Part shown: positions 23,491 through 35,079 of the stretch, piece after piece
How positions within the stretch are numbered: position 1 is the first letter of the stretch
Layout of the letters: each line of letters starts with the position of its first letter
Origin: Ryuthela nishihirai
Lineage: Eukaryota > Arthropoda > Arachnida > Araneae > Heptathelidae
DNA length: 64,000 nt
Direction: 5' to 3'
Assembly (NCBI GenBank): GCA_038380435.1
Contig: JAWZYU010000025.1
Location: 47,004,691-47,068,690 of the forward strand
The notes under the pieces: model-generated
Seen by the model: only the letters and a program-made list of their open reading frames with translations
What the model was told of the DNA's origin: nothing
Database searches by the model: none
Translations under genes and position numbers: made by a program

Positions 23491-25974
23491 TGAAACATTT
23501 GATGTTTACTATGATAGAGTGCATATAAATTGAAATTCTTTTCCTTTTTATTACTTTCTTAGATTTAAGAATTTCGAAACTTTTGATAAGGTTTCTATAT
23601 TGCAAAATACATACTGAAGCACATTTAGATGGAAATATTTTTTTTCTATAAGCAAAATTTCAGGTTTGGTGTTTAGTCAATTTATAATGACAGCAGATGT
23701 AGTGCTACAAGAACCTGAAAAATTAATTACTAATAATGAACAGCTCTGAATTTGAAGATTTGAATGCGCACATCTGCAAATTTTTAGTATCTTAAAAAAC
23801 TGGTAACTGATATCCCCCAAAGGAAAAAAAATTGCTCTTGCTAAAAATTTTATCCACAAATCCAATGTTGAATTTCTAATGATTATATTGAAAAGGCTGT
23901 ACAAGATGAAAGATGCTTTTCCTAAATTTTAAGATCTGGTAACAGGTTTTCAGAGCATTTTGATGCATCACTATGATATTGGAAAGTGCCTTCTTGGTAT
24001 AGACAGTCCCCAATTTACATAAAGGGTTGGTTCTGCAAAATCTAAGTCAAATTTTCCATGTATCAGAAATTACTGTAAATATGCATATTTCTCATATTAT
24101 ATACTTTGATGATCCTATAATGGTAGTAAAGATAATTCAACATTAGCATGCAATCTTAATTATTATTCGTAGCTTATTTTCAAAAATATTGATGTACACA
24201 ATAATTTTATTTAAAAAATCAGGAAATACAACTGTTATAAACTTCTTAAAATAAGCTAACACTACTATGTATATATAACATTCCCTTAACATAATTTTGT
24301 AGCTTGTTAAAAAATATTGACACGTGCAATAAATAATTTTATTATTAAAAACTGTGGAATAAATACCCCAAAATAATTCACAATTCAACTTCATTTATCA
24401 TCTTCCTAGGGTTGGCTTACTCTTGCAAATGGTAGTGGTAGTGACAGTATGCTAACTTAATTGCAGATGATGACTCAAAGAGAATGATGATGGGGAAGAA
24501 AGCTAAAAGACCTTCCATTGGAGATAGGGGAAAAGTTGAAGGTTGTGTTAACTACTGAATCTTCCTTATGAATGCATCAAGTGTAACGAAGAGTCTGTAA
24601 AGTATTGATTTGTCCACGCAAGTAATTTGCTTAGTTGCTAACAATAAAATTTCACATCTGAAATTGTCAGATTTAAAATTTATTTTTGGTCTATATGGAA
24701 AATTAGATTTGCATAACTCTTGCATAGTTTAAAATAATTTAAAATTCTCTGTCATTGAGCAATAAAAGTTTAGAGTTTATCCTTCAAACTATTTGCATGT
24801 TGAAAGTCTGTACTTAAAAGAATTATGTTGAATAAGATATTTCTAGATTTCTGAAGAATTTCAACAATCAAATGGAAAGAAAATTTCAGTTGTTTTGAGG
24901 TTAGTTAGTAACACACTACTCATAAACTGAGATTTCTAAACTAAAAAACAGAAAATACTAATACAATAAAAAACAATAATTGAAAAATCAAAGTACTGTA
25001 CAATAATAAAAACATTTTATGGTTAAGAAAAATTTTTTCATTAGGATGAAATTTTTATTCAGTGTTCAGTCCATTACTAAGACAAGGGTTTCGAATCATT
25101 TTGTTGGTTAATGCAGTGCCCTGATCAGAAACTTGCAGTGAGGGAGAATGTTTGAGACTAATGGAGGTGGGTGGGTATGATGTGATGAGTATCCCGATTT
25201 GTAAACACTATCTAAAAATATGTTATTCTAGCCTTCAAGGAGTAGAGGTATTATAAACACTCCTTTGGAAATGCCACTGGGTTAATGAGTTTTTCATTAG
25301 AATGATACAGAGTGAAATTGGCAATCATTTTGTGTCTGACTTTGGTCAGCTCAACTCTCACAAGGTCCCCCTCCCCCCTGCACACACATAAATTCCAAAG
25401 CCTTCCTCATGCTTTCAGCTTGTTATGGGCCTGCAACAAGTTGACTCAGCTATCAATCAGTGATCTTTGACTGTCTAACAAGAAAGTGATAACTTAATGA
25501 ACCAATAACATATAAGAATTGTCAATTCATCAAATGCACTGTCTCAGTGGATCCCATGCATTCTTTGCCATATACAGATTTTTGTTTAATTTGGCAGTTT
25601 TAACTGAATTCTTTACAAGGCTAACTTACTCTTCTAGGGTTCACGTCAATTACACATACTGACAATTCAAATTGAGAGGCCAAAGATAGCTATATCCATT
25701 TTTCGAAAACACAAATTGCAATTGGAAAGGTTTTATACATATCTTACAAAAATATATAATTCAAACTTGAAAAATAATATTTTTTCATTTGATGAATATT
25801 TCATTAAGTTAAAAAAATTATTATAGTGAAACAATAGCTTGGCCTCTGCATGTAAATGTTTTTCAGGCTGGATCCAATGTAAGGGTTAACAAGGTTTTAA
25901 AGTCGAGTATATTTATAATAATTTAATATATTGTGTGAAAGCTATCTTTTTCAAAAAGACTTCAGAATTCTCAC

Positions 25975-26100
25975 CTAGGCAAGACCTGCCATCTGGGCTT
26001 AGGTGATAACCATCTTTGCATGCACAACGAGGACCAGTGGGTGTGGACAGACATAAATGTTGGCACGGAAAGCCATCTTCACGGCATGGAGAACCATTTT
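25975..26100 (-). CDS. LRP4: LRP4 exon: EGF-like domain after the LDLa array
   Basis: 126 bp, phase 1 at both ends. Acceptor AG at 26101-26102 (ttattgcag), donor GT at 25973-25974 (CTAG|GTGAGA). Six cysteines in EGF order, with PCREDGFPCQHLC and a CACKDGYHLSPDGRSC end. It lacks the D-x-D-E-C start, so it should not bind calcium at its N-terminus. It is the first of the paired EGF modules between the LDLa repeats and the propeller. Joining to the exons on each side gives continuous frame (N-K-T-C-K-N-G before, C-L-D-V-D-E-C after). Confidence 0.88.
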
Positions 26101-26212
26101 CTGCAATAAGAAAAAATACAAACATATAATGCACAGATTAGTCAATAGTAGAAGCACAGACTACCTGCAAACGTAGACTTGAACAACTAATTTTGTTGAA
26201 AAAATTAGTTTT

Positions 26213-26285
26213 GCCATGAGTGGGAACCATATCTCCTGAACATATGTCAGGTGTTCTAATCACTAAACTATCAGTGGCTAGTTCA
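26213..26285 (-). repeat. SINE C head (tRNA-like), decayed
   Basis: tagtttagtgattagaacacc and gatatggttcccactc on the minus strand. Confidence 0.5.
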
Positions 26286-26609
26286 TTTTCAGCTAATTGT
26301 GACTACAAATCTTCCTTTTAAAATTATTAATTTTATTATATACATTTTATTATTATATGTATATTATTATTATTATAAATTTAAATTATATGTTTAAGGA
26401 CTTATTAAAGCTGAAATATTTTCCAGAAATGCTGCTTTGCTTTTTCTAAATAACGTTTCGACTGATGCAAATTGAAAAACCTCACCCAAACCTTTAAAAT
26501 TACATTTATTTCAGTAAACGATTTATTAATTTTAAGATAAATTCTTACAAGGTTCAAAAACGTTAAATGCTGCAGTTTCTAGAATTCTTTAAATAGTAAA
26601 GAAATACAT

Positions 26610-26765
26610 GAATTGGTTTGACCTAAGTGGGATGCCAGGCGATAACCACGAGACCATCAGAAAATAACCGTTTTCTTCAACAATATTACTCAGGGTAATT
26701 AAATTTTTTTCAGCTAATTATTTCTAGTGTCACAGGTCTTTCTCCTGTGATACATTATTAGTAAA
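26610..26765. repeat. SINE D remnant, head and tail in opposite orientation
   Basis: A reverse head (taagtgggatgcc … ataaccacgagaccatcag) is followed by a forward tail (cagctaattatttctagtg and cctgtgataca). It looks like a rearranged head-to-head pair similar to the one at 23 kb. Confidence 0.5.
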
Positions 26766-28950
26766 CGAATATTGCTCAAAATCTGTATTTCGGGAATATT
26801 TTTAGATATTAATAGTAAATAAAAAATATTTCTCCCGCTTCGAATTTTGTTTTCTACCACTATTCATAGCGCACACACCTCCGCTATTTATTTTGCTGGA
26901 ACCAGCATAAATGTGATTCTGTAAAGACAGAACTGTAAAATTAATAAAATTATATTTGTATATTTCATCTATTCATTAGTATTTTATATGAATATATCTG
27001 AAAAATGTTATTAAAAATTAATGAACATCATTTTTAATCGCCAATGACGATATATTTTATAAAATAATGAATACAAACGTCATGGCTTGTCGACTGCAAT
27101 AAAGCCTACAAGTGAGAGCAGCATGGTCGAACCTTACTCGAGCACTGACTGTGCTCTCGTACTTATCGGCACAGCGAGGTACGGGAAGTAATCGTGTTAG
27201 ACGATTAAACGCGCAACTACTGGCTACAATGGTAGTCGGTTCAAGTCACCGCTTCGAAAGAGGTTTTTCTTTAAATACAGGAGTCGCAATAAAAATAATA
27301 CGGACACTAGAGGGCACCACAATTAGTTTAAATGCGCATAGAGATCAACCAGGGGAACGTGTGATGTAAGGATTCAAATTCGCGGAGTCTGGACTTGGAA
27401 AAGTTTCGGATGAGGGTAGAAATCAAGGGACACTTATTCGGGAGTTTGTGGTTAAAATGGTGAAATTCAAAATTGGGGATGAACGGCAAAGTTTGTGAGA
27501 TGATAATTTTGGAAACCGTATTGGGTGTTGGTATATATCAATTATTATCTGCAATTTAACCGAAAAATATAATTTCATATTAATACACTAGTGGAGGGAG
27601 GTATTCGTCATTCTCCGACTACAGTCTTGAAACAGTGTGAATTCTGACCAATGGGTTTGATAATGATCCGCCACCACCTTGAAACAAATGGGTGGTGGAT
27701 CCCATAGGATTAACATTGATCCGCCACTGGTCCAGAACCCACATTATCCTCCTACTCGCGCATTCTTTACTGAAAGTATATTATTCCTGTCTCGTCTGCC
27801 TAAAGAAAGAAGCCACTCAAAAATGTAGACCTATTTCGGCTCTTCTTATGAGACTGAATGAAAACCGTTAGAAAAAGAGCTTAGTACTGATATTTCGGGT
27901 GTTAACAGAATTCTATGTTCCCAAAATTTCGGTTGGCACGTGAGAAAAATTTGCATCAAAGATTTGAGGATTTTGGCACGCACACTTAAAAATGTTGCCC
28001 ACCCCTAGTCTAGGATGTCCTGGAATTTGTCTAAAAGAATATTATTCCCTGGATTGTAGAAATTAATTAATGAGACGATGTTGTCTGATTTTTACTTTTG
28101 TAGCTTGAACTTACTTCTTTACCACACGAACAAGTTCACCATAGGGAATAGTTCGCGCGTACTACACATCTCTAGTAAGTTGGTATTTGATACATTTTAT
28201 CATGCCGTTTTTTTGTATGTGCTGCTTAGATTGTATAACTTAAAGTGGGAGAGATTGTTATTGTCAAATCCCATGTATGTGTCATTTTTAATAAATAGTT
28301 AAATCATAAGCATCCTTGGTAATTGTTTCTTCGATTTTTCTGAATTCTTATAGCACGTTTACTGAGGAAGGCGATCAAGCGTATAACGAAAAAAAAAAAT
28401 TCTGGTAATTCTCTAGACGCTCAATGGAAGAATAAGTTCCTTTCTTTACCATTCTATCCTACAGGGAAATATACTTGATACTGCCCGATTTTCACTCCCT
28501 CTAAATTAAGCACAAATTAATTTTGATATAATGCTTCGGTGACAAACCTATTATCTCCGTTCGCCTATTCATGACACTGTCAGAAAGATTGCATTCGCTG
28601 AAGTGATTTCTAATTGCTTGAATTACTGCTCATTTTCGCAATAATAACTGAGCATATTCCAGTGCTTATATGCGCATAACAGAAAGAGTATATAAAACAA
28701 AAGTTATTAGTGGAAAAAAATATAAAAAATTACTAATAGTATAATCCGTTAAGACTAGAGTGAAACTTAGTAAAATGTGAAAGTTATTATGATACATTTC
28801 GCCGATTTCTTGAAAGCGAAGGCACTGCAATATCTTCCAGTAATAGAGTTAAGTTAAAATATGAAAAGATTCTTACTAATGTATTTGTGAATATTTTTAT
28901 TGCATATGATCATAAAGTAGTTTCAGTGTAATAAACTTGTTTTGAGTTTC

Positions 28951-29114
28951 AGTGACGTACCCAGAATCTTGCAATGGAAAGGGAGTGACATGTTCAGTGT
29001 CATTGAGAGGGGGGGGGGGGGCGGTGATGTGCCTTTCAGATTTTCGAGGATTACTTCAACAAATATGTTAATTGTAGCCCTCAAGAGAGAAGTTACCCTT
29101 GGATATGCCACTGA
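28951..29114. repeat. Possible small MITE
   Basis: Ends cagtgacgtaccca and (complement) cagtggcatatcca form imperfect terminal inverted repeats; the interior contains a G13 run. Weak. Confidence 0.35.
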
Positions 29115-29211
29115 TGAGACAAAATGTTCATGATTTCTAATTACTGTATTCGTTGTTCAATTTAATCCTTTCATGTCCTATATTTTGTGTCTGTTTTAAA
29201 GCACCGATGTA

Positions 29212-29670
29212 CAGTCGCTCAAAAAAGTATCCGAACACTATGGTTGATTGGAAAATTCAGAAAAAATATCTGGCAACGATTTTTTTAGAAATTAGTGATC
29301 TGGCAACCTTTGTGTCACGTGACTACAGAATTCAGGAAAAATATCTGGAGCTTGTACAGCAACTGTACACGCTCGTTACCGTTCACAGCAAACTGGAGCG
29401 TGTGCAGTTACTGCACACGCTCCAGTTTGCTGTGAACGGTAACTGCACACGCTCAATATTTCCGTGAGTGAGCCCACACAATCTAGGTCTTTGAGCTCAC
29501 ACGATCCAATGTGCTATCCAATATGTACACGCTCCAGATATTTTTCCTGAATTCTGTAATCACGTGACACGAAAGTTGCCAGATCACTAATTTCTAAAAA
29601 AATCAATGCCAGATATTTTTTCTGAATTCTGTAATCAACGGATATGTTCGGATATTTTTTTGAGCGACTG
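29212..29670. repeat. Foldback element M1 (459 bp) with TA target duplication
   Basis: Terminal inverted repeats start cagtcgctcaaaaaagtatc and extend well over 100 bp, flanked by TA. The core holds nested palindromes (gtgtgcagttactgcacac) and runs such as ctccagtttgctgtgaacgg. The termini resemble Tc1/mariner ends; there is no transposase, so it would be non-autonomous. Confidence 0.88.
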
Positions 29671-29999
29671 TACGTTCCAACACTCCTGATGACGATATCG
29701 CGTCGTGCGGGTTGAGGAAGTATCGTGCTCACAGACATACCTCGTTTCCCGAGGCAACACGTGGCCAGAAGCTCCAGCCGCATGCGCGACCAGGATCTCA
29801 GAAGCAGAGATTGGCCAGTACGTCACATAAGATAGTTTGAAAAGCAGTGCGTTGCACCGAGATTTTACTGCAACTGGATTTGAATGGCAAAGGCAGAAAC
29901 GATCCATACGAAGCCTAAGTCGGACTGTCTCAAAGGAAGGGAATCGAATTCAATACTGATGCAGAATGTCAAAAAGAAAGAAAATGAGTGACATCTTAC

Positions 30000-30125
30000 T
30001 GCAGGTCTTATTTGGTAATTCATCCGAACCATCTGGGCACTCGAATTCGCCATTGCAGACGTGTAACTGGCTGACACAGGATCCGTCGTTGCAGCGGAAC
30101 TGGCCCGCAGCGCATTCGTCGGTGT
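30000..30125 (-). CDS. LRP4: LRP4 exon: LDL-receptor class A repeat (last of the array)
   Basis: 126 bp, phase 1 at both ends. Acceptor AG at 30126-30127 (ctttcag), donor GT at 29998-29999 (TGCA|GTAAGA). It encodes one LDLa module: TDECAAGQFRCNDGSC, then HVCNGEFECPDGSDE, then a C after NKT. Six cysteines are present, and the acidic CPDGSDE cluster supplies the calcium cage. The N in CNGEFEC replaces the more usual D at that place, while the other cage residues are intact. NKT just before the last cysteine is an N-glycosylation sequon. A SINE A copy sits only about 80 bp upstream of its acceptor. Confidence 0.9.
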
Positions 30126-30207
30126 CTGAAAGAAATGGAAAATGAGCTTTTATTTTCACTTAGTATAATAATATTGAAATATACACTATTTCACCAAAAG
30201 TGTTGTG

Positions 30208-30578
30208 GGGGCGGGGGTGGCTCAGTCGGTAGCGCGCCAGGCTCGTAATCTGTAGTTCCCAGGTTCGAGTCCCAGTTGAGTCAGCGTTAAGATTTATCTC
30301 CGCAAAATTCCCCACGGTCAGTAGGAGACACCGATGGGCTTGGAAAGGCCGCCGTCCGTCGGATGGGACGTTAAGCCGTGGCCACGTGTGTGGGAGAGCC
30401 ATACCCTGTGCACGTTAAAGAACACACTGGATGGCCTTGACGGGAGGCTACCATCTGTCTCCCAACAGCTGTTCCAGTGGGTCCCCTCCCCCAACCTTCT
30501 CTGAGCCTTCGGGGTCCATGTGACCTGGCCATTTAGCCCATGGTGTGCAAAAAAAGTGCCGCTCAGAGGTAGAACAAC
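30208..30578 (+). repeat. SINE A, near full length
   Basis: Duplication ccaaaagtgttgtg at 30194-30207 and 30579-30592. Internal deletion after atctccgcaaaattcccc (the gccctgcc segment is missing). It sits 82 bp upstream of an LRP4 exon acceptor. Confidence 0.93.
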
Positions 30579-31100
30579 CCAAAAGTGTTGTGACTTTTCC
30601 AGGGTTGTGAATGGAAAGATGCTTTGAAAATAATCTTTTTATAAAAAGAAAATATCGCTGCAAATTAAAAAATCCCTAAATATTAGCTTTCAATAACATT
30701 CATCTACTATTTAAAGAGTTATTGAAAGTGGAAATTTTAAATTCACATGTCGTATGAGTTTTCCTTCAAATTAATTTTAATGAAACAATAATCGTTGTAA
30801 CAAATTCTTCTGAAAAGTAAATTCAATTTCAGAAAATTATGCGATGAATTTTTTTTTTGTTTTTCTTCATTATGACGAAAACTGGTGAAGATGAGCATAA
30901 CATCAGCGTCTGCTGTTATTGTCATCTCAAAGTTGCGAGGTTAAGTTCGTGGTTCCTCGTAAGTGCGAATTCGCACAAGTTGGATTTCTCCTCTAGTAAA
31001 CTAATGTACATATACTAAGATAACAACACGGGATCTCTATAAGACATGTTCGCTCAGTCGCATATAGAGGGCATTTTTAGAGGGTACTGAACCTAAAATT

Positions 31101-32196
31101 GATTTCAAAAAGGCTTTCGACTCTGTTGATCGTCATAATTTGTGGTTGATTGTGAAATCATATGGTATACCAGACAAGTTAGTTAACATAATGAAAGCTC
31201 TCTACACTGAGTCGTGTGTGAGAGTTGGTAAGGCTTGTAGTAATTGGTTTAGCATTACTTCTGGTGTTCGACAAGGGTGCATTTTGTCTTCTTTTCTCTT
31301 TAGTTTGGTTATTGGTTATGTTATGTGAAATTCACTTCGAGGGAAAGTTTTTGGCCTTAAATGGATTGGAGATAAGAAAATTTGTGATTTAGATTAGCTG
31401 ATGATTTAGCCCTTTTGGCAAAAGATTTTGATGAGATTAACTCTTTCATTCGAGCTGTTGATGAGACTGATAGTAATACTAGGTTTGGTTATAAACAGAG
31501 AGAAAACTAAAGTGATGAAAATTGGGCGGGCAGCCAATGATTCAGTTAATCTGAATGGTTGCAGTCTTGAGCAGGTGTCACAGTTTAATTATCTTGGGAG
31601 CTATGCAACAGATACTGGTGATGTGTGTCATGTGATTAACAGATGAATAGGGATTGCTGCTAAAACTTTTAAGAATATATGGAGAGTGTGGCAAAATAGG
31701 CATATACACCTAAAGACTAAAATTAGACTGTATAATAGTTTGGTTCTTTCTAGGGTTAGTTATGGTAGTGAAACTTGGACATTTTGTAAACAAGATAACA
31801 GGAAACTAGATGCTTTTGATTCCAGATGCTTACGCAGTATCTTGGGCATTAGGTGGTTTAACTTTGTAACTAATGATGAGGTTAGGCAAAGGAGTTGGCA
31901 ACCTCCTTTGAGCAGCATATTGTGCAGAAAGAGACTCCATTGGTTTGGCCATGTTGCCCGTATGGATAATTATAGATTGGCGAATAAGGTTATGAACAGT
32001 GTGCCTAAAGGCCTCAGAAAGAGTGGGAGACCTAGGATGCCATGGGCAGACAGTGTCAAACAGGACCTTGTTAGAATTGGTGTGCAGTGGCCAGATGCAT
32101 TAGATGTAGCTGAGGACAGACTTGCTTGACGAACTAAATTGCACGGTCTGGTTGGACCTCCGTAGCCCATGGCTGCTTGAGGATAATGATGATGAT
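31101..32196 (+). pseudogene. 5'-truncated LINE (non-LTR retrotransposon) reverse transcriptase
   Basis: Starts inside the RT palm at DFKKAFDSVDRHNLW, then KALYTESCVRVG, SGVRQGCILSSF and a damaged ADDLALLA (stop just before it). The C-terminal thumb and tail region follow in one 147-codon frame (KTKIRLYNSLVLSRVSYGSE, RLHWFGHVARMDNYRLANKV, GRPRMPW). It ends with catggctgcttgagg and a short (atg)n tail, and is flanked by the duplication gaacctaaaatt / gaacctaagatt (31089-31100, 32197-32208). This shows a single 5'-truncated target-primed insertion. I do not assign a clade with confidence. Confidence 0.88.
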
Positions 32197-32423
32197 GAAC
32201 CTAAGATTTTTTTGACAGTTTTGAAATAAATCTTGGTATGTCACACATAGAATAGCATTTGTGTTGGCGGGATAGTAGATGGGATTTTTGATTTTTTGCC
32301 TATATGCATTCGAAACAGTTTTATAGAACGAACTTGTTTTCTTTTTTAACCTCAAAAGGTGTTTTGTTGAAAACAACTCTGTCTACAGGCATTTACGTTG
32401 CATCAGAGAAACCATTGTCTTAC

Positions 32424-32540
32424 CGCAGCCATTTTCGTCGCTGTTGTCGGAGCAGTCGATGTCTCCATCGCAGCGCCACTCACGACGAACACAACGTCCT
32501 GAGGCGCACTGGAATTCTTCTTCATTGCATTCCGTCACCA
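32424..32540 (-). CDS. LRP4: LRP4 exon: LDL-receptor class A repeat
   Basis: 117 bp, phase 1 at both ends. Acceptor AG at 32541-32542 (atttccag), donor GT at 32422-32423 (TGCG|GTAAGA). One complete LDLa module: [29 protein letters not shown] and SDNSDENGC. All six cysteines and the CDGD…DNSDE calcium-binding residues are present. It joins to the previous exon as C-L-V-T-E-C and to the next as C-D-T-D-E-C. One module per exon with phase 1 introns is typical of the LDLR family. Confidence 0.92.
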
Positions 32541-32629
32541 CTGGAAATAGGAAAAGGAATTAAATATTGTTTATTACAGAGCATAGTCCAAATAGCATAA
32601 ATTCATTTTAAATTTTGAATCTGAAAAAG

Positions 32630-33300
32630 TGAAGAAATACTTTCTGTCTTTCTGGAAACGTTGGAAAGACAGCTGTCCGTCTGATGAGAGGTTAAGCCAT
32701 GATCCCCTTTTCCAAGAGAGCCACACGCTGTATATCAAGCATGTTAAAAGACACTCTGGATGTCTTTGACAAGAGGCTTCCATTCTTCTCTTAACAGCTG
32801 TCCAGTAGGTCATCTTCCCCAGGGGCGGGGGTGGCTCAGTCGGTAGCGCGCCAGGCTCATAATCTGTAGTTCGCAGGTTCGAGTCCCAGCTGGGTCAGCG
32901 TTGAGATTTATCTCCGAAAAATTCCCTGCCCTGCCCCACGGTTAGTAGGGGACACCAATGGGCTTGGAAAGGCCGCCGTCCTACGGATGGGGCGTTCAGC
33001 CGTGGCCCCGTGTGTGGAGAGCCATACCCTGTGCACGTTAAAGAACACGCTGGATGGCCTTGACGGGAGGCTACCATCTGTCTCCCAACAGCTGTTCCAG
33101 TGGGTCCCCTCTCCCAACCTTCTCTGAGCCTTCGGGGTCCATGTGACCTGTCCATTTAGCCCATGGTGTGCAAAAAAGTGCCGCTCAGAGGTAAAACAAC
33201 CCAACCCATCTTCCCAAACCTTCTCTGAGCCCTTGGGATCTTTGTGACCTGGCAATTTAGCTCATTGTATGCATGAAGGTGCCGCTCAGAGATAAAACGT
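32630..33300 (+). repeat. Old SINE A copy split by a younger SINE A
   Basis: Diverged SINE A body at 32630-32821 and its 3' part at 33207-33300 (ttctctgagcccttgggatc … gccgctcagagataaaac). The two halves are contiguous in the family consensus once the young copy is taken out. Confidence 0.85.
32822..33206 (+). repeat. SINE A, young copy inserted in an older SINE A
   Basis: Full length with duplication catcttcccca (32811-32821) and catcttccca (33207-33216). The anticodon place reads CAT here instead of CGT. Confidence 0.93.
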
Positions 33301-33594
33301 CAACCCCGAAAAATACTGCGTAAACAACGCCTCAACTCATTTCGAAAACTGTTATACACTGTTGTCAAAATTAAACGATAACGGACATGCTGAAAATGGT
33401 TTAGAGCAAATGCATGTGAATGTCAAATGGAAAGATATTGTGACATAACTGAATAACAACAGGTGGGATAACGAAGAAATCGTGTAACATGAAAACTAGG
33501 GCTGCATTATGAAAGAATGAGTTCCCATAATGGAAGCGCTGGAATTAGGAAATAGATGTTAGTAATGCGTAATATCACTCCTGAGAGACAAACA

Positions 33595-34610
33595 ACTCAC
33601 TCAACGCGCTCTCATACCATTGACAAGGTTGTTGATGTTTTGTGGTAATAAAATCCACTGCTCCAGATGAAATCTCTGAGCTATGGAGTTTTCTCGGAGA
33701 GTTGGCGTTGTGAAATTATCCTTCTCAGAGAGTTCAACAGAAGCATGTTCTATTAGATTCAGGTTTAGCTGAATTAATATTTTCATTTCCAACAAAATCG
33801 TCAACTACATGTTACCCATGGAGATGACAATTACCATCCTTAAACATGAAATTAGGACATAGAGCATTCCTGAAAGACATCACATAGGATACAAAACTTT
33901 CGGCTTTGCATCGCTGATCAGTCAGAGTTCCTCTTTGACAGATGTGAAACTCTGTGTGGCCAATCGTCATGAAGCCAGTCTAGATCATCATATTATGTAC
34001 CTCTGCAAAATCCATCAGCAAAATGATCCTTTTCTCTCATGATCTTACAAACGGTTGGTTGTAGAAATAAACATTTCTCCAAATGATTATACGCTGGGAA
34101 TCGGTTTTCAAATGGAATCTGTACTTATCTGTGGAGATCACATTTGCCCATTGATCTTGACTCTAAAGGTGATATTTGTCTGCACCACGCTGAACAAGCT
34201 CTTCCGCTGAAAGCGGTGAGAGACACACAAAACCTTGGTCTTTGTCCATATGCACCTCTTAAGCAGCATTCTGTGCATAATGTCTTGAAACTGTCGTCCC
34301 TGTGACCACTGACAGCTCATGAGAATGCTGTCATTTTACTGTTCACAAGACAGCATTTGTGTCCCTGGGACAACTTGTTTTAGTCTACGACTAATACCTC
34401 CTGTTTCTTGAAATTGTCCCCAAAGTCTGGAGGGTATTTTAGGTACATTTAAGGCCCTGGATACTTAGGTCTGGAATTTACCCTTTACCACTCTGCCTCT
34501 TGTTCTCCACCGTATGCTATCATCCACATGTGTTATCTTGTAACATAATGAGTAAAATTGCTCTTCAGGATAAAACTAAACTGGGCGCGACAGAAATGAA
34601 TGCACGCTTC
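33595..34610 (-). pseudogene. Decayed Tc1-like transposase
   Basis: Minus-strand reading near 33601-33700 ends QNINNLVNGMRAR, the usual C-terminal end of Tc1 transposases (…I-P-Q-x-x-I-x-x-L-V-x-S-M-x-R-R). Upstream, DNFTTPTLRENSIAQRFHLE fits the DN-to-W-P segment in damaged form. Many stops; no ends defined. Confidence 0.55.
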
Positions 34611-34825
34611 TATACACAAGTTGGTGGCTGCATCGGTTAATTGCGCGCGCAGTTTCCTCTTTGCCTATAGAGTCCTCTCATTATGACTTAAAGAAGGGCA
34701 TTGAAAAATTTGCATGTTCACCATATTTTATGTCATTTCTTTACGTATTTTTTGACGTATGACTTTCTTTAATGTTGAGTACCATTATTTTGAGAGCTTA
34801 TCTCTTTGTCTGATCAGGTAAAAAA

Positions 34826-35010
34826 AAACTCCTCATGCAGCTGCTTGCTACAGAGGTCTGAGAGGAGCCTATCTACTTAATACGACATAGGAGGAAGGCG
34901 AGACTTCAGCAGAAAGGCAACACAAACAACCATGCTTTAATCCAGGTCTCGAACCCGGGCCCCATTTGATCAGTAGCCAAGTACGCTAACCATTCGGACA
35001 TCGAGAAGGC
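34826..35010 (-). repeat. SINE B
   Basis: Reverse copy, moderately diverged: gatgtccgaatggttagcgt head, cgggttcgagacctgg B box, 3' end gcagctgcatgaggag. Confidence 0.8.
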
Positions 35011-35079
35011 TGTTTGATCAAGCACTCTTCCGAATCGGTAAGAGCTATCAAATTCGGTACGCAGATTCCTATTAACACA

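Larger units (their letters stand above)
21202..25974 (-). other. LRP4 intron (EGF to EGF-CA)
   Basis: 4.8 kb. Contains a LINE 3' fragment (21.53-21.79 kb) and the head-to-head SINE D pair (22.98-23.49 kb). The stretches 21.80-22.88 kb and 23.50-25.97 kb are AT-rich with no recognisable gene or element. Confidence 0.7.
26101..29999 (-). other. LRP4 intron (LDLa to EGF)
   Basis: 3.9 kb. Holds SINE C (26.2 kb), a mixed SINE D remnant (26.6 kb), a small MITE-like element (28.95 kb) and foldback element M1 (29.2-29.7 kb). The stretch 26.78-28.94 kb shows nothing I can name. Confidence 0.7.
30126..32423 (-). other. LRP4 intron (LDLa to LDLa)
   Basis: 2.3 kb with a full SINE A (30.21-30.58 kb) and a 5'-truncated LINE (31.10-32.20 kb). 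The stretch 30.60-31.08 kb shows nothing recognised. Confidence 0.8.
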
